This document shows, piece after piece, positions 27,616 through 36,197 of a DNA stretch of 64,000 bases. The notes below the pieces were generated by a model. The model saw only the letters and a program-made list of their open reading frames with translations, searched no databases and was not told the DNA's origin. Source of the DNA: Bacillus_I endophytica_A (GTDB lineage Bacteria; Bacillota; Bacilli; Bacillales; Bacillaceae_H). The stretch is taken from contig NZ_JALAMS010000028.1 of NCBI RefSeq assembly GCF_026790145.1, positions 62,001 to 126,000 on the forward strand. The letters are read 5' to 3'. Position 1 is the stretch's first letter, and each line of letters starts with the position of its first letter. The translations under genes and the position numbers were made by a program.

Positions 27616-27657
27616 ATATCATACATAATTCATGTTATAATAAATTATGTATGATAT
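27616..27657. repeat. 15-bp perfect inverted repeat bracketing the recombinase gene -10 region
   Basis: ATATCATACATAATT (27616-27630) and its exact complement (27643-27657) flank a 12-bp spacer, CATGTTATAATA, which holds a TATAAT hexamer (27636-27641). It lies immediately before the RBS of the recombinase gene. It may be an autoregulatory operator or a recombinase core-like site. Confidence 0.6.
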
Positions 27658-27672
27658 AACGAGGTGATAAAA

Positions 27673-28248
27673 TTGCAGTTTGTTGAACCAATTCGCAGCA
27701 AAGAAAAAATCTTAGAAATAAAAGCTATTCTAAAAAAGAAGAATTTCAGAGATTATGTTTTATTCTCTCTTGGCATTAATTCTGGTTTAAAAATTCATGA
27801 TTTATTAAATTTACGAATAAAAGATGTTTTAACAGAAGAAGGATTTGTCAAAGAGTATATTGATGTCCCGTTCCATGGAGAAGATATACAATGTTTCCAT
27901 ATTAGCAGAATATGTAAAGCAGCCATTTCTGATTATCTACAAAATAGATCATATGACAGTTTAGATGAACCGCTTTTTGTTTCTAAGAAACAAAACAAAG
28001 GAAAACAGCCCCTTCTAAGACAACAGGCATACAAAATTATTAATGATGCTGCTCGTCTAGCTGGGTTAACCGAGCGAATTGGCACCCATACGCTAAGGAA
28101 AACTTTTGGATATCATGCATATCAATCAGGTGTTCCTGTTGAACAAATTCAAAAAATGTTTCATCACAGTTCACCAAACGCTACGCTCCACTATATTGGA
28201 GTTGTACCACAGCAAAGGGATCATTCTTCAATTGACTTAAACTTATAG
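27673..28248 (+). CDS. Short tyrosine recombinase/integrase-like protein without N-terminal arm domain
   Basis: 191 residues from TTG 27673, chosen because GAGGTGAT lies immediately upstream; the in-frame GTG at 27664 is inside that RBS. Only the catalytic half of a tyrosine recombinase is present. The box II motif THTLRKTFGYHAYQSG (HxxR), FHHSSPNATLHYIG with the second His, and the nucleophile Tyr are seen. The box I arginine is replaced by lysine (NSGLKIHDLLNL, K40), which usually weakens or abolishes strand transfer. It may be a DNA-binding remnant or a regulator of itself. Resembles short YoeC-like integrases of bacilli. No other phage or element gene adjoins it. Confidence 0.8.
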   Translation: MQFVEPIRSKEKILEIKAILKKKNFRDYVLFSLGINSGLKIHDLLNLRIKDVLTEEGFVKEYIDVPFHGEDIQCFHISRICKAAISDYLQNRSYDSLDEPLFVSKKQNKGKQPLLRQQAYKIINDAARLAGLTERIGTHTLRKTFGYHAYQSGVPVEQIQKMFHHSSPNATLHYIGVVPQQRDHSSIDLNL

Positions 28249-28307
28249 ACACATAAGGCGCAAAGACAGTCAATACTGAAGTTATCTATACTTTTGGAGG
28301 GATTAAA

Positions 28308-28805
28308 ATGGGTATTAAAGAATCAGATTTACCTGGGATTGGTCGAAAGTTTGAAATTCTCACAAAGGAGAACGAAAAGTTAACAATCATTGTTCATGAT
28401 GATGGACGACGTGAAGTGTATCACTTTGATGAAGCCGATCATGATGAGATTCTCTCAAGCATTACGTTAGAGGATAATGAAGCACGACAAATAGCAGCTA
28501 TCTTAGGTGGAATGGTATACAAACCACAAGCTCTTGAGTCTATTGAAGTTGCTTTTGACGATTTAATTATTGAATGGTTTAAAGTTGAGCCTGGTTCAAA
28601 AGCTGTTGGAAGAACACTTGGGGAATTAGACGTAAGACAAAATTATGGCGTTACGGTTATTGCCATCATTAAAAAAGATAAACAAAAGCTCACAAACCCT
28701 GGTGCAGACGCTGTTGTTGAAAGTCATGATCGCCTTGTTTTATCTGGAGAACGAAAGGAACTGAAAACACTAGAAACAAGCCTACTCTCAAAAGGGGATG
28801 GATAA
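28308..28805 (+). CDS. khtT: K+/H+ antiporter regulatory subunit KhtT
   Basis: 165 residues, the length of B. subtilis KhtT (YhaT). The N-terminal half (IKESDLPGIGRKFEI) is followed by a C-terminal RCK_C/TrkA_C domain (about 75-160; EWFKVEPGSKAVGRTLGELDVR, VIAIIKK, ESHDRLVLSG). In B. subtilis this domain binds c-di-AMP and nucleotides and gates the KhtU antiporter. It is 3 bp upstream of khtU in the same operon. No khtS-like gene precedes it; the recombinase gene lies there instead. RBS GGAGGGATTAAA. Confidence 0.92.
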   Translation: MGIKESDLPGIGRKFEILTKENEKLTIIVHDDGRREVYHFDEADHDEILSSITLEDNEARQIAAILGGMVYKPQALESIEVAFDDLIIEWFKVEPGSKAVGRTLGELDVRQNYGVTVIAIIKKDKQKLTNPGADAVVESHDRLVLSGERKELKTLETSLLSKGDG

Positions 28806-28808
28806 TTA

Positions 28809-30035
28809 ATGGATCATTTGGTATTTGAAGTCGGCACCGCTTTACTGCTTGTTGCAATAGCGGCGCTTATTGCTAACAAAATTAAATTTTCAATCATCCC
28901 TTTCCTCATCATCTTAGGGATGCTTGTTGGACCTCATGCTCCACAAATCGGAATCATTGATTTGAGATTTATCGAAAGCTCGGAAATTATTGCTTTCTTC
29001 GGACGAATGGGAGTTCTATTCCTCCTCTTCTACCTTGGGCTAGAATTCTCGGTTGGAAAACTGATTAAATCAGGCCGTTCTATTGCGATTGGCGGCTCCA
29101 TCTATATTGCGATTAACTTCAGTTTAGGTCTTGCATATGGTTTCATTACAGACTTTCCACTTCTTGAAGTTCTAATCATTGCAGGAGTTATCACTATTTC
29201 TTCAAGTGCTATTGTTGCTAAAGTACTTGTCGATTTAAGACGTACCGCAAACTCCGAAACGGAACTTATCCTAGGCATTATCATGTTTGAAGACATTTTC
29301 CTTGCCGTATATTTATCCGTTATTTCTGGTCTTGTTTTAGGAGATTCTACTTCTATTACAGGTGCCTTAACCTCTATTCTTATTGCTCTTGGCTATATGC
29401 TATTGTTTTTCATCATTGCACGAAAAGCACCACCTTTATTAAACAAACTATTTAATATCCGTTCCAATGAAGTATTCATTATCGTCATTTTTGCCGTTCT
29501 CTTTTTTGTAGCAGGATTTTCTGAAACAATTCATGTTGCAGAAGCAATCGGCGCCCTTTTACTTGGTCTTGTATTCTCTGAGACTGAGCATTCTGAACGT
29601 ATTGAGAAACTCGTTGTTCCATTTCGTGATTTCTTCGGTGCCCTCTTTTTCTTCAGCTTCGGTTTAAGTATTGATCCACTTTCACTAGGCGACGCCCTTT
29701 GGTTATCAATTGGTGCTGTTCTGCTTACAATCTTGGGTAACTTTATTGCCGGGATGATTGCAGGAAGACGAGCAGGACTTTCTCATAAAGCCTCATCTAA
29801 TATTGGATTAACCATTGTTTCTCGCGGTGAATTTTCGATTATTGTTGCAAATCTAGGAATCGCAGGCGGATTATCTGCTACACTAAAACCATTTGCGGCA
29901 TTATATGTGCTTATCCTAGCTATTTTAGGACCTTTATTAACAAAAGAATCTAAGCATATTTTCAACTTCTTAAACAAAATCTTCAAATGGCAAAAACCAA
30001 AAGAGAAGAAGAAAAAAGAAAAAAGCCTTTCTTAA
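28809..30035 (+). CDS. khtU: K+/H+ antiporter membrane subunit KhtU (CPA2 family)
   Basis: 408 residues with twelve or so hydrophobic helices of the cation:proton antiporter-2 fold. Motifs: LFYLGLEFSVGKL, TISSSAIVAKVL, MFEDIFLAVYLS, and the C-terminal SRGEFSIIVANLG. A strongly basic tail ends the protein. With KhtT it exports K+ in exchange for H+, protecting against high K+ or alkaline and salt shock, under c-di-AMP control in B. subtilis. Terminator directly downstream. Confidence 0.92.
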   Translation: MDHLVFEVGTALLLVAIAALIANKIKFSIIPFLIILGMLVGPHAPQIGIIDLRFIESSEIIAFFGRMGVLFLLFYLGLEFSVGKLIKSGRSIAIGGSIYIAINFSLGLAYGFITDFPLLEVLIIAGVITISSSAIVAKVLVDLRRTANSETELILGIIMFEDIFLAVYLSVISGLVLGDSTSITGALTSILIALGYMLLFFIIARKAPPLLNKLFNIRSNEVFIIVIFAVLFFVAGFSETIHVAEAIGALLLGLVFSETEHSERIEKLVVPFRDFFGALFFFSFGLSIDPLSLGDALWLSIGAVLLTILGNFIAGMIAGRRAGLSHKASSNIGLTIVSRGEFSIIVANLGIAGGLSATLKPFAALYVLILAILGPLLTKESKHIFNFLNKIFKWQKPKEKKKKEKSLS

Positions 30036-30043
30036 AAAACAAG

Positions 30044-30075
30044 CAACCTTAGTGATGTTTCACTAAGGTTGTTTA
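30044..30075. terminator. Terminator between khtTU and the convergent dehydrogenase gene
   Basis: CAACCTTAGTG (30044-30054) pairs with CACTAAGGTTG (30061-30071), loop ATGTTT, followed by TTTACTTT. On the minus strand the stem precedes TTGTTTTTT. Confidence 0.88.
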
Positions 30076-30100
30076 CTTTATCACAATTTCCTTATTTAGA

Positions 30101-31114
30101 TTATATTTCAATAACTGCTTTAATTACTCTTTCCTTTGGATTTAACCACTGTTGAAATGCTTTCGGCATCTCTTCAAAGCTCGCGCGATGTGTAATATAA
30201 AGCTCTAAGTCTATCTTCTTATTTTTAAGCATTTCTATTACTTTATAAAAATCTTCTTTTGTAGCATTACGACTTCCTAGTAATGTTAGCTCTTTTTTAT
30301 GAAATTCTGGATTAAAGAAAGTTAGATGTGATTTCACTAGCCCTACATAAACTAACTTGCCACCATGTGCTGGATAATGAAAGGCTTCTTCCATCGATTT
30401 TCCATTACCTGTTGCATCAAATACAATGGTTGGCAAATCTTCATTCGTTAATGTTTTTAATGTTTCCAACGGATTATTGGAACCGTTAATCGTATAATCA
30501 ATATTTGCCCAATTTTTTGCAAAGTCTAACCGTTCATCACTAATATCCATTCCAATAACTATGGCTCCTGATTCTTTTGCAAAAGCCATTACTCCTAAAC
30601 CAATTGGTCCTGCCCCAATGACAAGCACCACATCCTCTTTTTGAACATGAGCTCGATTCACAGCGTGTGCACCAATGCTCAAAGGCTCTACCATTGCTGC
30701 TTCATCTAGAGACAAACCGCTTGTATCTAGGAGATGATCTAAGGGAACAGCGATAAGCTCGCTCATCCCTCCATCAATATGAACTCCCATTACTCGCATA
30801 TCTGTGCAACAGTTTGTTTTTCCTTTTCTACATGCGATACAGTGCCCACACTCTATATAAGGGATAATTGACACTTGACTTCCCTTTTGCAAACTAGAAT
30901 GGCTTTCTGGCGCTTCGTCAATATAGCCAGAAAGCTCATGCCCGAGAACACAAGGATATGTGAAAAAAGGTTGATTTCCTTGATATGCATGAAGATCTGT
31001 TCCACATATGCCAACTCTCTTCACTTTTACCAACGCTTCTTTCTCTGTTCGGACAGGTATTTCTGTTTCAACAACTTTAAACTGATGTGGCTCTGTACAT
31101 ACAATTCTTTTCAT
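30101..31114 (-). CDS. Zinc-dependent alcohol/polyol dehydrogenase of the hexuronate cluster
   Basis: 337 residues of the medium-chain dehydrogenase family. Catalytic-zinc ligands are in GICGTDLHAY and the GHE of LGHELSG. The structural-zinc cysteines are in CGHCIACRKGKTNCC, and the NAD-binding motif is VIGAGPIGLGVMAFAK. It is the last gene of the minus-strand mannonate/hexuronate cluster and paralogous to the cluster's first gene. YjmD-like sorbitol/galactitol-type dehydrogenases sit at this locus in B. subtilis. An oxidoreductase step on a sugar acid is likely, but the substrate is open. Since uxuB is broken, this enzyme or its paralogue could in principle cover a lost redox step. Confidence 0.85.
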   Translation of the reverse strand: MKRIVCTEPHQFKVVETEIPVRTEKEALVKVKRVGICGTDLHAYQGNQPFFTYPCVLGHELSGYIDEAPESHSSLQKGSQVSIIPYIECGHCIACRKGKTNCCTDMRVMGVHIDGGMSELIAVPLDHLLDTSGLSLDEAAMVEPLSIGAHAVNRAHVQKEDVVLVIGAGPIGLGVMAFAKESGAIVIGMDISDERLDFAKNWANIDYTINGSNNPLETLKTLTNEDLPTIVFDATGNGKSMEEAFHYPAHGGKLVYVGLVKSHLTFFNPEFHKKELTLLGSRNATKEDFYKVIEMLKNKKIDLELYITHRASFEEMPKAFQQWLNPKERVIKAVIEI

Positions 31115-31172
31115 TACTGATTTCCTCCTTATAGATTTGTCTCATCGATCATGCTCTATTTGAACATTTATC

Positions 31173-32447
31173 CTACAATGGTTTGACAATTGGACGTACA
31201 AAGCGAATAACAGCAAGGGAAGCAAAAACAGCTAACCCTCCAGCAAGAAGAAAGGCTGATGTATATGTTCCAGACGTATCAACAAGATATCCCGTTAAAG
31301 TTGGACCAATAATTCCTGCCGTGTTAGCAAGAAAATGCATAAACCCTCCAACAGAGCCAACGTTATCTTTATCAACAACATCATTAACAATCGCCCAATA
31401 AATAGCTCCTGTTAAATATAAGAAAAAGACTGATAAGGCAACAAGCGTTACGGCTCCAACTGTTGTTGTGACTAGGCCTGCTACTCCAATGCAAACAGCT
31501 GATAAAAACAAACATGTAACAAGAACAGCCTTACGCGAAAATAAAACACCTTTTTTAATAAACTTCTTAAAGAAGAAATCTGAAACAAACCCGCCTAGTG
31601 CTAATCCAATGAACCCCAGAATCCAAGGAATAACAGTAATAATACTCATATTTCCTACACTTAAACCACGCGCATCTACTAGATAAGTTGGAAACCAAGT
31701 TAGAAAGAAAAACAAAATATAGTTATAGGAAAAAAACGCAAAAGCAGTAAATAAGATCGTTTTTTGTTTTAAATAAAATGTAAGCTTTAGCTTCCCTTTT
31801 CCTACCTTCTCTTTTTTACCTTCTTCATTTTCAGCAGAGACGGCAACTTGTTTTGAAGAAAGAGAAGCACTTCCTTCTGCTGCTTGAGGTCTTTCCTTTA
31901 CAAACTTCCACCAAAAGAAAGACCAAATAAGCCCGATAATCATAATAACAATGAATGATATTCTCCAACCGTACGATAAAGCGATAAAACCGACGATTGG
32001 TCCAGAAATGGCTCCTCCCAAAGGTGTACCGCTGTTTGTAAGTCCAATAACTGTTGCTCTATTGCTAGGGGGAAACCAGTTGTTAACCATCTTACTAATT
32101 GTTGCAGATAAAGGTCCCTCTCCCATTCCAAAAAGAATTCGAATAACAATCATACTTACAAAACCAACAGCTAATACTAGGGCTCCGCTAAACAATGACC
32201 AAACAATCATTGCCACAAACAGCGTAAGTTTAGCTCCATATTTATCTGAAGCAACTCCTCCAAGGAAATTAAAAATAGCATATCCAACAGAAAAGCTACT
32301 AAAAATTATTCCCATTTCAGTTGCCGAAAGGGATAAATCTTCTTGAATAAATGGTGCCGCAATAGAAAGTGCTGAACGATCTAAGTAATTAATAACACCT
32401 GCCAAAAACAAAAAAACGATTACAATTCCTCTACCTTGTGAAAACAT
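31173..32447 (-). CDS. MFS sugar-acid transporter, ExuT-like (ACS family)
   Basis: 424 residues from ATG 32447 behind AGGGGGGCATTT; the upstream in-frame ATG at 32516 has no RBS and falls next to an operator motif. Twelve helices, with the MFS loop motif GGVASDKYGAKLTLF and the anion:cation symporter opening GVINYLDRSALSIAAPF. NWFPPSNRATVIGLTNSGT is typical of hexuronate, glucarate and galactarate transporters. A hydrophilic central loop rich in Glu and Lys separates the halves. Location between a LacI regulator and uxuA supports hexuronate or aldonate uptake. The symbol exuT is probable but not proven. Confidence 0.85.
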   Translation of the reverse strand: MFSQGRGIVIVFLFLAGVINYLDRSALSIAAPFIQEDLSLSATEMGIIFSSFSVGYAIFNFLGGVASDKYGAKLTLFVAMIVWSLFSGALVLAVGFVSMIVIRILFGMGEGPLSATISKMVNNWFPPSNRATVIGLTNSGTPLGGAISGPIVGFIALSYGWRISFIVIMIIGLIWSFFWWKFVKERPQAAEGSASLSSKQVAVSAENEEGKKEKVGKGKLKLTFYLKQKTILFTAFAFFSYNYILFFFLTWFPTYLVDARGLSVGNMSIITVIPWILGFIGLALGGFVSDFFFKKFIKKGVLFSRKAVLVTCLFLSAVCIGVAGLVTTTVGAVTLVALSVFFLYLTGAIYWAIVNDVVDKDNVGSVGGFMHFLANTAGIIGPTLTGYLVDTSGTYTSAFLLAGGLAVFASLAVIRFVRPIVKPL

Positions 32448-32516
32448 AAATGCCCCCCTTAAAGTTTGACTTTCAAGATCGGAAGCGGTTTCATTTAAAA
32501 GAACTGAAAAATTCAA

Positions 32517-32530
32517 CTAAATCGTTTTAC
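32517..32530. promoter_or_regulatory. LacI-type operator upstream of the ExuT-like gene
   Basis: CTAAATCGTTTTAC differs in one base from the perfect inverted repeat CTAAATCGTTTTAG found (on the minus strand) at the cluster's main promoter, 36173-36186. The CG centre is typical of LacI-family sites. It lies in the gap between the regulator gene and the transporter gene. A cre-like sequence (minus strand, 32480-32494, ATGAAACCGCTTCC) is nearby. Confidence 0.6.
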
Positions 32531-32563
32531 TATTTTTGAAGAACACTCATTTGCAGACTATCC

Positions 32564-33562
32564 TTAACAAGAATTTCTAATTACAAGTTCAGGCATCATC
32601 CGGTAGATACTGTTTTTTACTCTTTCTTTTTTTATTTGACAAAGAAGAAGTTCAGACGAAATTCTCCCCATCTCAACAGAAGGTTGTTTGATTGCTGTAA
32701 TAGTTGGTGTATAAAAGCTTGCAAATGGAACATCATCTATACTAATAAGGGCTATATCTTCTGGAATACGTAAATTTTGTTTCTCCACAAAACGCAATAC
32801 TTCATGAAGAACAATATCATTTGCAGCTAATATTGCCTTAGGTGGTGTTTTTAGTTGATACATTTGTGATAAAGAAGCTTGAATTTCCGCTTGTTCTGAG
32901 GTTCTAATATAAGATGAATTTAGCGGTATCCCATGATCTATAAGCGCTTCTTTGTATCCTTGTATTCTTTCTATACGTGGAGTAATGTTGCGGATAATAG
33001 AAGTTGTAATAATAGAAATGTTGGTATATCCTTTTTCAACAAAGTGATCAACAGCTAGTTTTGCAGCTAATTTGTTATCAAGAATGACTGTGGCAATATC
33101 AAGTTCTTCAATAGTTCGATCCATAAAAACAATTGGAAATTCATCTTCTTTCATTTTTCTATATAAAGCAAGGTTATCTCCAGTTGGAAATATGATAATT
33201 CCATCTACTTGCTTGGCTCTGAGCATCTCAATGTAATTCTTTTCTTTTTCAGGATTGTCGTCTGCATTGCACACAATAATATGAAATCCCTGCTCATAGT
33301 AATAATTTTCAATCGCTCGTATCACTTGGGTTGAGAAATTGTGTAAAATATTTGCGACGACAACTCCAATCGTAAAAGTTGCTTTTTGTTTTAGACTGCG
33401 TGCAACAATATTAGGCTTGTAATCTAGAATACGGATAGATTCTTCAATACGTTTACGTGTTTTCTCACTCATATATTCATAGCGTTTGTTTAGAAATTGT
33501 GAAATGGTGCTTTTTGATACTTTTGCATGTTTCGCAACATCAGCAATTGTAATATTCTTCAT
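32564..33562 (-). CDS. LacI-family transcriptional regulator (ExuR-like)
   Basis: 332 residues from ATG 33562, 6 nt after GGAAGG; the ATG at 33568 touches that RBS. N-terminal LacI helix-turn-helix: ITIADVAKHAKVSKSTISQF, then hinge helix region PNIVARSLKQK. The C-terminal periplasmic-binding-like effector domain (60-332) contains VDGIIIFPT, AILAANDIVL and IPEDIALISIDDVPFA. By context it should control the cluster in response to a hexuronate or aldonate, through the CTAAAWCGWTTTAG-type sites at 36173 and 32517. In B. subtilis exuR lies in the same gene neighbourhood. Confidence 0.88.
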   Translation of the reverse strand: MKNITIADVAKHAKVSKSTISQFLNKRYEYMSEKTRKRIEESIRILDYKPNIVARSLKQKATFTIGVVVANILHNFSTQVIRAIENYYYEQGFHIIVCNADDNPEKEKNYIEMLRAKQVDGIIIFPTGDNLALYRKMKEDEFPIVFMDRTIEELDIATVILDNKLAAKLAVDHFVEKGYTNISIITTSIIRNITPRIERIQGYKEALIDHGIPLNSSYIRTSEQAEIQASLSQMYQLKTPPKAILAANDIVLHEVLRFVEKQNLRIPEDIALISIDDVPFASFYTPTITAIKQPSVEMGRISSELLLCQIKKERVKNSIYRMMPELVIRNSC

Positions 33563-33619
33563 AATCATCCTTCCCGTCTTGTAAGATAGGTGAGTGGCAG
33601 GGTAAATCCATCAGAAAGT

Positions 33620-33840
33620 TCATACTCCTGAGTACACCATAAATCCACCATCAATAGGAACTGTTACCCCTGTTACAAACCCTGAATAGCTCTCATCAGG
33701 GAGCCAAAGCATTAAGCCTAGTAAATCTTCAGGTTTTCCAAAACGTTTCATTACTCATATGCCATCTTAGAACAAAGTACATCACTTCCGCCTGTAATAA
33801 CAGCAAATCGACCATTTAAATTTTCGTGGATTGAAATCAC
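33620..33840 (-). pseudogene. uxuB: Remnant of uxuB (fructuronate reductase, SDR family) with internal deletion
   Basis: GTG at 33840 follows uxuA after RBS GAGGGATAAGAA and reads the start of a short-chain dehydrogenase: LNGRFAVITGGSDVLCSKM, then AYE and stop TAA (33751-33753). One base further, ATG 33751 opens a frame reading the C-terminus of the same family: MKRFGKPEDLLGLMLWL, FVTGVTVPIDGGFMVYSGV, stop at 33620. The middle, about 200 codons including the catalytic Tyr-Lys, is missing. The enzyme interconverts fructuronate and mannonate just before UxuA. This is a decayed gene, not a small functional one. Confidence 0.85.
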
Positions 33841-33843
33841 TTC

Positions 33844-34914
33844 TTATCCCTCTTCTTTTTTAGCTTCATATGCATCCCACAAACCAAGCAAATACATAAT
33901 TCCTAGTGCTCTGTCATACAATCCGTACCCTGGCCGGCATACCTCTCCCCATATGTGACGCCCATGATCTGGCCGAACATATCCTTGATAATTTTGTTTG
34001 TGTAACGCTTCAACAACGCCTTGAATATTAATAGAGCCGTCTCTTGTATAGTGAGAAGTTTCAACAAAGCTTCCATTGTCATATATCCCCACATTTCTTA
34101 TATGCGAAAATGGACAGCGATTTCCATATTTTTCAGCAATCTTAATCATGTTGTTATCCCTATTTGCCCCCATTGATCCTGTGCAAAGTGTAAATGCATT
34201 CGCCGAAGATTTTGAAATAGAAAGAAGTTTTTCATAGCTTTTTTCTCCTGTAATAATTCGTGGTAGACCAAAAATAGACCAAGGTGGATCATCAGGGTGA
34301 ATAGCCATTTTAATATTACATTCCTCAGCAACAGGAAGTATTTCACGAAGAAAAAAGGCTAGATTATTCCATAATTTCTCTTCATCTACATCCTTATACG
34401 CTTGAAATAATTCTGATATATGAGCTAATTTCTCAGGCTCCCAACCAGGAAGAGTAAGATTAGAAGACGAGGCAACTGTTCTAATTAACTCCTCAGGATC
34501 TAGCCTCTCTATTTTCTCTTTTTCATAAAAAAGCGCTGTTGATCCATCTTCTAACGGATAAAACATTTCGCTTCGTGTCCAATCAAAGATAGGCATAAAG
34601 TTATAGCAAATCACTTTGACTCCTGATTCCGCTAAGTTCCGGATTGTTTCCTTATACTTTTCAATGTAATTCGCTCTCTCGTCATTTCCAAGCTTTATAG
34701 CTTCATGGACATTTACGCTTTCTACAACGTCTGTGTGAAAGCCAAATGATTGAATATAATCTACTGTTTCCTTGATCTCTTTCTTCTCCCAGACCTCTCC
34801 AACAGGCTTCTGATGAAGGGCCCAAACAATTCCTTTCACCCCTGGAATCTGTCTTATCTGCTCAAGTTTCACTGTATCATTATCTTCTCCATACCACCGA
34901 AACGTTATATTCAA
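33844..34914 (-). CDS. uxuA: D-mannonate dehydratase UxuA
   Basis: 356 residues of the TIM-barrel mannonate dehydratase family, from TTG 34914 behind AGGAGGAAGGAG. Typical segments: FRWYGEDNDTVKLEQIRQIP, KVICYNFMPIFDWTRSE, MAIHPDDPPWSIFGLPRI, LCTGSMGANRDNNM, and YVRPDHGRHIWGE, with His, Asp and Cys residues that bind the metal. It converts D-mannonate to 2-keto-3-deoxygluconate in hexuronate catabolism. It is 3 bp upstream of the uxuB remnant. A half-matching cre-like sequence (TGAAAGCGTTTTAA) lies about 65 bp upstream on the minus strand. Confidence 0.93.
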   Translation of the reverse strand: MNITFRWYGEDNDTVKLEQIRQIPGVKGIVWALHQKPVGEVWEKKEIKETVDYIQSFGFHTDVVESVNVHEAIKLGNDERANYIEKYKETIRNLAESGVKVICYNFMPIFDWTRSEMFYPLEDGSTALFYEKEKIERLDPEELIRTVASSSNLTLPGWEPEKLAHISELFQAYKDVDEEKLWNNLAFFLREILPVAEECNIKMAIHPDDPPWSIFGLPRIITGEKSYEKLLSISKSSANAFTLCTGSMGANRDNNMIKIAEKYGNRCPFSHIRNVGIYDNGSFVETSHYTRDGSINIQGVVEALHKQNYQGYVRPDHGRHIWGEVCRPGYGLYDRALGIMYLLGLWDAYEAKKEEG

Positions 34915-35015
34915 TACTCTCTGCTCCTTCCTCCTATATAATAATTAAACGCTATTTATAGAAAGCTAACACAATATTTAAAACGCTTTCATTTTTTAAA
35001 AAATAAATATATGGA

Positions 35016-36038
35016 TTAGTCATTCAATGTGATAACAGCTTTGCGTACTTGTTCTGGATGATTTTCGATAAAATCAAAGGCTTCTTGTACACGAGAGAAT
35101 GGAAATTTATGAGTAATCAAACCATTATGTGAAAGCTTTCCTTCATTTAAATACTGAACAATAGTTGAAAACTGATTTGTTTGGAGTCTTGATCCTGTAA
35201 TAGTAACTTCCTTTTTTGTGATGGGCAACTGAGGAATTGAAGCTGGTCGTTCATCAAATCCTAATACAACGATATTTCCTGCTTGAGAGACAACATCAAC
35301 GGAAAGTTCAAATGTCGATGGCAAACAAACAGCGTCAATTACGATATTGACTCCTTCCCTATTTGTCCATTCCTTAACTCTTGTTCTAACATCCTCTCTA
35401 CCCGCATGAACAACAGCATCTGCTCCACTTTCTTTTGCAAATTGAAGTCGTTCTTCATTAAGATCTGTCATCATGACAGACGCACCTTTCATTTTAGCTA
35501 ACTTTAATATACAAATCCCAATAGGTCCAGCTCCTTGAATAAGAACAGAATCTCCCTTTTCAACGTTCCCCCGCCATGTTGCCTGAGCTCCAATTGTGTA
35601 GGGTTCTGCTAGTACAATATCATCCCAACTTAAACTTTTGTTAACAAGATGAAGCTGCTTCTCGGAAAGAACAATATATTCCCTTAATCCCCCGTCTTCA
35701 TGAACACCGAAAACAGATAAATTGCTGCACACATTTGGCCTTCCTTTTCGACAAGCATAACAGCTTCCACAGTAGCTTATAGGTTCAATAACAACATGAT
35801 CACCTTTTTTAAGTTTATCTACCTCTTTACCAACGGCTACAACTTCACCTGCCACTTCATGTCCCACAACTCTTGGCAATGTTGCGAGTGGGTTTGTACC
35901 ATGATAAATATGCATATCTGTTCCACAAATTCCTACACGCTTCACTTTTACAAGTACATCTGTTGGAGATTTCAGTTCAGCTTTCTCGACTTCTACCTCA
36001 ACAAGATTATGGGCACCCTTTACTTGAATAGCTTTCAT
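35016..36038 (-). CDS. Zinc-dependent dehydrogenase, YjmD-like, first gene of the hexuronate cluster
   Basis: 340 residues from ATG 36038 with GAGGTGGGAT directly before it; a TTG at 36050 overlaps that RBS. Medium-chain zinc dehydrogenase: catalytic zinc in GICGTDMHIYH and GHEVAGE, structural zinc cysteines in CGSCYACRKGRPNVC, and cofactor loop IQGAGPIGICILKLAK. It heads the minus-strand cluster (this gene, uxuA, uxuB remnant, lacI, exuT, second dehydrogenase). B. subtilis yjmD occupies the same kind of locus; its substrate is unproven. Related to the gene at 30101 but not recently duplicated. Confidence 0.85.
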   Translation of the reverse strand: MKAIQVKGAHNLVEVEVEKAELKSPTDVLVKVKRVGICGTDMHIYHGTNPLATLPRVVGHEVAGEVVAVGKEVDKLKKGDHVVIEPISYCGSCYACRKGRPNVCSNLSVFGVHEDGGLREYIVLSEKQLHLVNKSLSWDDIVLAEPYTIGAQATWRGNVEKGDSVLIQGAGPIGICILKLAKMKGASVMMTDLNEERLQFAKESGADAVVHAGREDVRTRVKEWTNREGVNIVIDAVCLPSTFELSVDVVSQAGNIVVLGFDERPASIPQLPITKKEVTITGSRLQTNQFSTIVQYLNEGKLSHNGLITHKFPFSRVQEAFDFIENHPEQVRKAVITLND

Positions 36039-36160
36039 ATCCCACCTCAAAGATTTAAGTTTATTCTTGTAATAAAGCTAAAGTTTCACATCTCTCTTCC
36101 TGTAAATGAAGATTATAGTATGAAAGATACGATACTCTCTACACTGGGCTATATAAGAAA

Positions 36161-36190
36161 GTTATAGTTTTTCTAAAACGATTTAGTAAA
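36161..36190 (-). promoter_or_regulatory. Promoter of the hexuronate cluster with LacI-type operator in its spacer
   Basis: On the minus strand, TTTACT (36190-36185), an 18-nt spacer, then TATAAC (36166-36161). The spacer contains CTAAATCGTTTTAG (36186-36173), an inverted repeat with CTAAA/TTTAG arms and a CG centre. A bound LacI-family protein would block the polymerase. The first gene starts 123 bp downstream. Confidence 0.65.
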
Positions 36191-36197
36191 ACAAAAA

